Assembly: GCA_031278795.1 (NCBI GenBank)
Contig: JAITJT010000220.1
Location: forward strand, 1-10,566
Length of the DNA: 10,566 nt
Origin: Deltaproteobacteria bacterium
Lineage (GTDB): Bacteria > Desulfobacterota > Desulfarculia > Adiutricales > Adiutricaceae
Reading direction: 5' to 3'
Notes under the pieces: generated by a model
What the model was told of the DNA's origin: nothing
The model's database searches: none
What the model saw: only the letters and a program-made list of their open reading frames with translations
Position numbers and translations under genes: made by a program
Shown: piece after piece, positions 6,330-10,566 of the stretch
How positions within the stretch are numbered: position 1 is the first letter of the stretch
Layout: every line of letters starts with the position of its first letter

Positions 6330-7322
6330 ATGTCAAACAACAATTCATTCCTTAATTTCAAAGCTCTTTCCAAACCTCTTTTTATACTATTATTTGCAAC
6401 CGTACTTTTAATCTTCAATTCTACATATCTAAGGGCAGCCACCTTGTGGCTCGAAACCGCTCCGGACAATTTGAAGGAGAACGCCTTAATTGAATTCAAC
6501 GTGGGTTACGCCGACGAGTTCGATCTGGTGGATTTGGGCTCAAGAACCCTGGGAAACATTGTCTTTCCGCAAATCATAGGGAAAAGCGGTGAATTCACCA
6601 CCATAAAGGAGATAGCCCCGTCCTGGGCCTTTGTGACGGATGGCAGCATGCAGCCGGGCTCCTACGTGGCCTACACCTCCTACAAGCCCTTCATCTCCGG
6701 ACAAGAGGGGCAGCCCACCAACAAATACGTCATGACCGCCACCCATATCTTTAATATAGGAACTGCCGCGGACGATTTGGTCACCAAGCCGACCGGAAAG
6801 ATACCCCTGGAGATTGTGCCCTCGGTGAATCCCCTCCAGATAAAGTCTGGAGACTCGGTTCCCTTCCAGGTGCTCCTAAACGGTAAACCCCTCCCCAAGG
6901 TGGTTATCCTAGGCGAGCCCAAGGGCTACAATCCCGCCAATAGCCCCACCCACGCCAGGGCCTACTACAGCCCCACCGGGGATGACGGGAAGTTCAATTT
7001 CACGCCTCTTAAGCCCGGACTCTGGATCCTGAGCGTGCGGCACAGCCTTCCCAATGAGAAGAAAACCGAGTCCGACAATGTGGTCTATATCCACAATTTC
7101 ACTTTCTTCGTATCAAACCCAGGCCCTGGCCACGGTGTTGCGGCAGCGCCTGCGGCTGTAGCCACTCCTCCGGCGGGAGCGCCTCCGGCAGGAGCGGCGC
7201 CTCCGGCAGCTACTACGCCTCCGGCAGGGGCCGCGGCCCCCACGGGCGCTGCGACTCCCCAGGCACCGGCCCCAGCCCAGGCGGCCGGAACCGGAGCGGC
7301 CCAGGCAGCCGGGAGTAAGTAA
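6330..7322 (+). CDS. Exported DUF4198/NikM-like protein with Pro/Ala-rich tail
   Basis: This 330-residue protein carries a signal peptide (basic K11 and K15, hydrophobic 16-30, likely cut near the Ala pair at 36-37), so it should act in the periplasm or at the envelope. The mature part resembles DUF4198, a family linked to nickel or cobalt uptake systems (NikM-related). It begins with an LWLE motif (39-42) and has a beta-rich second half (about 157-262: IPLEIVPSVNPLQIKSGDSV, then HARAYYSPTGDDGKFNFTPL). Many family members have a His just after the signal peptide; here the position is Thr. Residues 264-330 are almost only Pro, Ala, Gly and Thr with PPAG-type repeats, probably a flexible linker or wall-spanning tail. 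An AGAGG lies about 11 bases before the ATG. The substrate is unknown, and the metal role is inferred from the family and from nearby cobalamin genes. Confidence 0.75.
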   Translation: MSNNNSFLNFKALSKPLFILLFATVLLIFNSTYLRAATLWLETAPDNLKENALIEFNVGYADEFDLVDLGSRTLGNIVFPQIIGKSGEFTTIKEIAPSWAFVTDGSMQPGSYVAYTSYKPFISGQEGQPTNKYVMTATHIFNIGTAADDLVTKPTGKIPLEIVPSVNPLQIKSGDSVPFQVLLNGKPLPKVVILGEPKGYNPANSPTHARAYYSPTGDDGKFNFTPLKPGLWILSVRHSLPNEKKTESDNVVYIHNFTFFVSNPGPGHGVAAAPAAVATPPAGAPPAGAAPPAATTPPAGAAAPTGAATPQAPAPAQAAGTGAAQAAGSK

Positions 7323-7351
7323 GGAACTAATAGGCTAGCATCTTTTTAGAT

Positions 7352-7435
7352 ATGCTATGCTTTAGGCCTTTCATGCTATGCTTTAAGCCTTTCATGCTAC
7401 GCTTTAGGCCTTTCATCTAATGTTTTAGGCCTTTC
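7352..7435. repeat. Four tandem 21-bp repeats
   Basis: Units lie at 7352-7372, 7373-7393, 7394-7414 and 7415-7435 with no gaps. The first three share ATGCTATGCTTTAGGCCTTT with one substitution each in the second and third; the last is more diverged at its left end. Each ends with a GCCTTTC, and three contain the palindrome AGGCCT. A 21-bp period is two turns of B-DNA, so equivalent bases face the same side. The array lies between the DUF4198 stop and the next gene, 56 bases before its ATG. Confidence 0.9.
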
Positions 7436-7491
7436 CCTTAAAGCCGCTTGAAAGCTTTTCAAATAAGTCCAAGGAGATACTCTTTTAGAAA

Positions 7492-8157
7492 ATGGATCCT
7501 CTAACCCTCAAGGTGATGAAGCCCGACCTCAATCCCGTCTTCGGGCACTTTGAAAACCTCTATTGGATAAAGTTTCCCCTCTACATCAGGGACATGGAGT
7601 TCGACGAGGAGAATCGCCTGGTGAGGATATTCGTGGAATACCACAAGAAGGCCACCTTTCCCTGTTCCTGCGGGCAAGCTGGCCTTAAGGTTCACGATAG
7701 GCTCATACGCGAGTGGCGCGCCTTGGATATTGGCTCCTACCAGACCATCATCCACCTGGCCGTGCCCAGGGTCAAATGCCCCCACTGCGGGGTTAAGCTC
7801 ATCAAAGTGGGCTGGGCCAGGGATCACAGCCACTTCACCTACCTCATGGAGGAGAGGATCATGCTACTCACCCAGTACATGCCTCTGGCTAACATCGCCA
7901 GGTTCCTCTGCGTGAGCGAAAACAGGATCCAAAACGTGGTGGATCGCTTCACCGGAAACAAGCCCAGCAAAGAGAGCAAGAAGACCATGAAGAAGGACCA
8001 GGCGCAAATGCTTGACGCCAATCTTACGCCCAAGGGCCAGGCTGTCTCCACTTTTACGAAAGCGGAGGCTCCGGCGGTCCCGGAGAAAGGCGACGGCGCG
8101 CCTCCAACGCTCCAGGATGCCTTGTTAGGGGACCCTCAAGATAAGCCTATAACCTAA
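7492..8157 (+). CDS. Stand-alone ISL3-transposase-type zinc-finger/HTH protein, no DDE domain
   Basis: This 221-residue protein matches the N-terminal part of ISL3-family transposases. A zinc-finger-like segment has C58-S-C60 and C96-P-H-C99, with KVHDR (66-70) and REWRALD (73-79) between. The typical VGWARDHSHFT (106-116) follows, then a helix-turn-helix at about 123-152. In a full transposase (about 400 residues) the DDE/RNase H-like catalytic domain comes next. Here there is only a Lys-rich then Pro/Ala-rich tail (155-221) and a stop. No catalytic remnant is visible downstream in any frame, and no terminal inverted repeats are seen. Codon use resembles the neighbours. It therefore looks like a resident DNA-binding protein derived from a transposase; a truncated relic is the alternative. 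An in-frame TAG at 7486 forces the start to ATG 7492, although AAGGAG (7471-7476) is 15 bases away. Confidence 0.85.
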   Translation: MDPLTLKVMKPDLNPVFGHFENLYWIKFPLYIRDMEFDEENRLVRIFVEYHKKATFPCSCGQAGLKVHDRLIREWRALDIGSYQTIIHLAVPRVKCPHCGVKLIKVGWARDHSHFTYLMEERIMLLTQYMPLANIARFLCVSENRIQNVVDRFTGNKPSKESKKTMKKDQAQMLDANLTPKGQAVSTFTKAEAPAVPEKGDGAPPTLQDALLGDPQDKPIT

Positions 8158-8218
8158 GGAAGCCTTTAGACTTTTAATTTTTTATCCTCTCTCCAACACA
8201 CCCAAAAATCCCCGCACC

Positions 8219-8257
8219 TTTGGGGAAAACTCCAGCTTCCGCGGGGTTTTCCCCAAA
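8219..8257. other. Strong 12-15 bp hairpin just upstream of cbiC promoter
   Basis: TTTGGGGAAAAC (8219-8230) pairs perfectly with GTTTTCCCCAAA (8246-8257). Three further pairs, one a wobble, can form inside, leaving a 9-nt loop. CCCCGC (8210-8215) can instead pair with GCGGGG (8241-8246), giving a mutually exclusive fold. No T-tract follows on either strand. It ends 6 bases before the -35 box, so it could separate the upstream transcript from the cbi operon or be an operator. Confidence 0.7.
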
Positions 8258-8263
8258 ATCTAG

Positions 8264-8292
8264 TTGACAGCAAAGCCCCCGGAAACTATTAT
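8264..8292 (+). promoter_or_regulatory. Near-consensus sigma-70 promoter for cbiC-cbiA
   Basis: TTGACA (8264-8269) is a perfect -35 box. TATTAT (8287-8292) is a -10 box with one mismatch, and the spacer is the ideal 17 bases. Transcription should start near 8299 and give a leader of about 208 nt before the cbiC ATG. It is the best promoter match in the window. Confidence 0.75.
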
Positions 8293-8293
8293 G

Positions 8294-8326
8294 AATCAAA
8301 GGTTTTGCCTTTTTGGGCCTTTGATT
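8294..8326 (+). other. Hairpin at the start of the cbiC leader
   Basis: AATCAAAGG (8294-8302) pairs with CCTTTGATT (8318-8326) across a 15-nt loop containing a T-run. It overlaps the predicted transcription start, so it could stabilise the 5' end of the mRNA or be a protein-binding palindrome. Confidence 0.5.
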
Positions 8327-8506
8327 AGTCCCCCTTTTGCCCCTGGCGGGCTTATGATTTTTGCTCTGGCCAAAGCTTAAAGGCATATTCTCTCTTGTCG
8401 AAAGAATGCTCTCACTCCTTTTTAGATAGCTTTCTAAAGAATGCTTTGAATTAACTTGCACAATCTTATCCACCTTAGGCCAAATAAAGGAAAGACAGGT
8501 GAATCT

Positions 8507-9163
8507 ATGGATCCGGCAGCCTGGAAAATGGCTCCCCAGGAGATAGAGAGTAGAAGTTTCAAGATAATAGACGAGGAGGCTGGTAGCCACTCCTGGGAGC
8601 CCCAGGCCTGGACAGTGGTGCGGAGGCTCATCCACACCTCGGCTGACTTTGACTATGTGAAAGACACAGTCATAAGCCCTGGTGCCATTGAGTCAGGGAT
8701 TGAGGCCCTAAGGAAGGGTGCTCAAATATTCACGGACACCAAGATGGCCTTAAACGGCATCAACCGAGGGAACCTGGAGTCCTACGGAGTTAGCGTCACC
8801 TGCCTGGTGGACGACCCTAGGGTGGTTACCCGCTCCAAGGAGAGCGGCTACACCCGCTCCCAGGTGGCGGTGGATTTGGTGTTTGAGGAATACCTAAGCG
8901 AAGGAAAACCCATAATCTGGGTCTTCGGAAACGCCCCCACGGCCCTCTACCGCCTCATAGAGAGGCTCACTATGGATCCCAAGCTAACGAGACCCGCTCT
9001 TATCGTGGGGTTTCCGGTGGGCTTCGTGAACGCCTATGAGAGCAAAAAAGAGCTCTCCATCTCCGGGCTACCGTATTTCATCACCAACCTCAGCCGCAAG
9101 GGCGGTTCCAACGTGGCCGCGGCCACCATAAACGCCATCGCCAAGCTGAGCCTTCAGAAGTAA
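8507..9163 (+). CDS. cbiC: Precorrin-8X/cobalt-precorrin-8 methylmutase
   Basis: This 218-residue cytoplasmic enzyme moves the methyl group from C-11 to C-12 of (cobalt-)precorrin-8, giving (hydrogeno)cobyrinate in cobalamin synthesis. The catalytic His is H43 in RRLIHTSADF, the same number as in the studied CobH enzymes. Other family marks are SRSF (15-18), TDTKM (76-80), GNAPTAL (141-147), GFPVGFVNAYESK (168-180) and RKGGSNVAAATINA (197-210). Length is normal. I chose ATG 8507 over the in-frame ATG at 8456 because AGGTGA lies four bases before it and the family alignment starts here. A strong promoter lies 215-240 bases upstream, and cbiA follows after 41 bases, so the two are probably one operon. 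CbiC (cobalt early) and CobH (cobalt late) cannot be separated from this protein alone. Confidence 0.96.
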   Translation: MDPAAWKMAPQEIESRSFKIIDEEAGSHSWEPQAWTVVRRLIHTSADFDYVKDTVISPGAIESGIEALRKGAQIFTDTKMALNGINRGNLESYGVSVTCLVDDPRVVTRSKESGYTRSQVAVDLVFEEYLSEGKPIIWVFGNAPTALYRLIERLTMDPKLTRPALIVGFPVGFVNAYESKKELSISGLPYFITNLSRKGGSNVAAATINAIAKLSLQK

Positions 9164-9192
9164 GTTTTTTTTTACATATTTCGCTTTAATTT

Positions 9193-9207
9193 AGGGAGTT
9201 TACCTTG
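9193..9207 (+). promoter_or_regulatory. Shine-Dalgarno that selects a TTG start for cbiA
   Basis: AGGGAG (9193-9198) is followed after six bases by TTG (9205-9207). The in-frame ATG at 9214 would be 15 bases away, too far for normal initiation. The spacing favours TTG. A rare start codon would lower cbiA translation relative to cbiC. Confidence 0.65.
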
Positions 9208-10515
9208 TCCAACATGGAACACCGCCATTGTCCAGCCATGCTCATCTCCGCCCCCTCATCCGGGCAGGGAAAGACCACGGTGACCGCGGCCCTGGCCCGC
9301 TATCACCGCAACAACGGCAAAAAGGTTCGGGTCTTCAAATGCGGCCCGGATTTCTTGGATCCTATGATTCTAGCCCACGCCAGCGGAAGCCCTGTGTACC
9401 AGCTGGATCTCTGGATGGTGGGGGAGGAGAACTGCGACGCCCTATTGTATGACGCCTCGGGAGACGCGGATTTAATCATCGTTGAGGGCGTCATGGGGCT
9501 CTTTGATGGAAACCCCTCCGCCGCTGACTTGGCCCAGCGCTTCAATCTACCGGTTCTAGCGGTTATTAACGCCCAGGCCATGGCCCAGACATTCCCGGCA
9601 ATAGCCTTTGGGCTCGCCAACTGGCGGCCCAATCTTCCCTGGGCCGGTGTTTTGGCTAACCGCGTGGCTGGGGACAGCCACGCCAAGATCCTCAAGGACT
9701 CCCTTCCCCCGGACATGCCCTGGTTTGGGGCCCTCTACCGGGGTGACGACGTGGAGCTACCCAGTAGGCATTTGGGGTTGGTTCAGGCATCCGAGCTGAA
9801 GGATTTAGACGAGAGGCTAAACAGGGCCTCGGAGCTTCTTTCCCAACAAGAGATATCCGCCGTTCCCCCGGTGGTGGAGTTCACCCGCAAGGGAACGGAC
9901 TTTAGCCCCTGGAAGGGGCGCCTCTTTGGTACAAGCGTGGGTATCGCCAAGGATGACGCCTTTAGCTTCATCTATCAGGCCAATCTGGACCTCTTGAACA
10001 TCATGGGGGCTGAGCTCATATATTTCTCCCCCATCAAGGACCAGAGCCTACCCGAGGTGGACGCCCTCTATCTACCAGGCGGCTATCCGGAGCTGCACCT
10101 GGAAGCCCTCTCCCATAACACTGGAATCCTGGATGGCATCAGGGCCCATCACGCCAAGGGAAAGCCTGTCCTAGGCGAGTGCGGGGGCATGCTCTATCTC
10201 TTGGAGGAGCTGAGCTTCAAGGGCGAGAGCGCCAAGCTGGTGGGACTACTCCCCGGTAAAGCCGCCCTCTCCGGGGGATTGCGGGGCCTGGGCCTCATGG
10301 GGGCTGAGCTTCCGGAAGGCTTCCTCAGGGGTCACTCCTTCCACCACTCCAGTTTGGACATGAGGATAGAGCCCATTGCCCAGGCTGAGCGCCTGGACAA
10401 GCGCCGCCAGGAGAGCGAGGCGGTCTTCCGGGTGGGCCGCACCACCGCCAGCTACCTCCACTTCTATTTCCCCTCCAACCCGGAGGCCACGGCCCGCCTC
10501 TTTGCTAAAAGCTAG
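9205..10515 (+). CDS. cbiA: Cobyrinate a,c-diamide synthase
   Basis: This 436-residue enzyme uses ATP and glutamine to amidate the a and c side chains of cobyrinate (CbiA) or hydrogenobyrinate (CobB). The N-terminal synthetase domain has the P-loop SAPSSGQGKTT (15-25), KCGPDFLDP (45-53) and VEGVMGLFDG (93-102). The C-terminal class I glutamine amidotransferase domain has YLPGGYPE (289-296), the nucleophile Cys326 in GECGG, the GHSFHHS motif (376-382) and SYLHF (416-420) with His419. Many relatives have a second His two residues on (HLH); here it is Tyr421. The protein is complete and of normal length. It follows cbiC by 41 bases and should use its product, directly in the cobalt-early route. 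Translation probably starts at TTG, as judged from the ribosome-binding site. Confidence 0.96.
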   Translation: MSNMEHRHCPAMLISAPSSGQGKTTVTAALARYHRNNGKKVRVFKCGPDFLDPMILAHASGSPVYQLDLWMVGEENCDALLYDASGDADLIIVEGVMGLFDGNPSAADLAQRFNLPVLAVINAQAMAQTFPAIAFGLANWRPNLPWAGVLANRVAGDSHAKILKDSLPPDMPWFGALYRGDDVELPSRHLGLVQASELKDLDERLNRASELLSQQEISAVPPVVEFTRKGTDFSPWKGRLFGTSVGIAKDDAFSFIYQANLDLLNIMGAELIYFSPIKDQSLPEVDALYLPGGYPELHLEALSHNTGILDGIRAHHAKGKPVLGECGGMLYLLEELSFKGESAKLVGLLPGKAALSGGLRGLGLMGAELPEGFLRGHSFHHSSLDMRIEPIAQAERLDKRRQESEAVFRVGRTTASYLHFYFPSNPEATARLFAKS

Positions 10516-10566
10516 AAAGGCTCATTAAACCTAAAGATAGCAACATAAGCTACAAGCTAGATAAGC
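10516..10566. other. Short downstream sequence, cut by window edge
   Basis: No terminator or new start is visible. The last bases repeat AAGCTA-like words (ATAAGCTACAAGCTAGATAAGC-type spacing at 10545-10566), reminiscent of the AGCT-containing arrays elsewhere in the window. Whether the cobalamin operon continues cannot be judged. Confidence 0.4.

Larger units (their letters stand above)
8158..8506. other. Regulatory spacer upstream of cbiC
   Basis: The first 60 bases show nothing specific. Then come a strong hairpin (8219-8257), a near-consensus promoter (8264-8292), a hairpin at the likely transcript start (8294-8326), and a leader of about 200 nt. Within the leader AAAGAATGCT occurs twice (8401-8410 and 8436-8445), and TTTAGA/TCTAAA (8421-8438) form a small stem. 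I could not find the conserved B12-box of a cobalamin riboswitch. Confidence 0.6.

Noticed and set aside
7352..8257. Complete ISL3 insertion sequence
   Set aside because: The catalytic domain is missing, no matching terminal inverted repeats or 8-bp target duplication are visible, and the flanking hairpin is unrelated to the 21-bp repeats.
8293..8506. Cobalamin riboswitch in the cbiC leader
   Set aside because: I could not find the conserved B12-box or the other conserved core segments by eye. A covariance-model search would decide this.
8456..8506. Longer cbiC start at the upstream ATG
   Set aside because: The 17 extra residues lack family similarity, and AGGTGA is well placed for ATG 8507. 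His43 numbering also fits the shorter form.
8174..8635. 153-codon open frame on the minus strand upstream of and into cbiC
   Set aside because: It overlaps the start of cbiC and the promoter region, its product has no recognisable motif, and its composition looks like the complement of real coding and regulatory sequence.
9303..9716. 137-codon open frame antisense to cbiA
   Set aside because: It lies wholly within the well-supported cbiA gene and is a typical GC-rich shadow frame.

Overview
The window is a bacterial chromosomal segment of six to seven well-formed, GC-rich genes set in long, very AT-rich non-coding stretches. For example, 14 of 60 bases are G or C at 5701-5760, against 45 of 60 at 10381-10440. 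The gene set is a CcsA/ResB (System II) cytochrome c assembly pair, anaerobic-style cobalamin genes cbiC and cbiA, a DUF4198/NikM-like exported protein, a DinB-like protein and a lone DNA methyltransferase. This suggests an anaerobic Gram-negative bacterium. A Desulfobacterota ('deltaproteobacterial') origin is a plausible guess, not a demonstrated one. The sharp base-composition contrast and low coding density could reflect a host-associated lineage with a decaying genome; this is inference.

Layout. 1-643: purine-biased, A-rich non-coding DNA holding nested tandem repeats with a 14-bp period. 644-2238 (minus): ccsA followed by resB, overlapping at TAATG. 2239-3366: non-coding, with a strong minus-strand intrinsic terminator just upstream of ccsA, a 9-bp hairpin, a G-run cluster and a degenerate repeat array (3241-3316). 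3367-4179 (minus): an orphan beta-class N6-adenine/N4-cytosine methyltransferase. 4180-4745: AT-rich spacer with nested inverted repeats. 4746-5216 (plus): DinB-fold protein with the three-histidine metal site. 5217-6329: about 1.1 kb of AT-rich DNA with one conspicuous GC-rich hairpin. 6330-7322 (plus): secreted DUF4198-type protein with a Pro/Ala-rich tail. 7352-7435: four 21-bp tandem repeats. 7492-8157 (plus): a stand-alone protein equivalent to the zinc-finger plus HTH N-terminus of an ISL3-family transposase, without the DDE catalytic domain. 8158-8506: a strong hairpin followed by a near-consensus sigma-70 promoter. 8507-10515 (plus): cbiC and cbiA, two steps of corrin ring synthesis.

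How the genes may work together. ccsA-resB would assemble c-type cytochromes on the periplasmic side of the membrane. cbiC-cbiA form a cobalamin biosynthetic operon with its own promoter that probably continues beyond the right edge. The DUF4198 protein may handle nickel or cobalt in the envelope, so it could be linked to cobalt supply, but no transporter is present to confirm this. The most unusual item is the 21-bp repeat array plus the ISL3-derived DNA-binding protein directly downstream of it. These could be a domesticated transposase domain and its own binding sites, placed between a metal-handling gene and a cobalamin operon.
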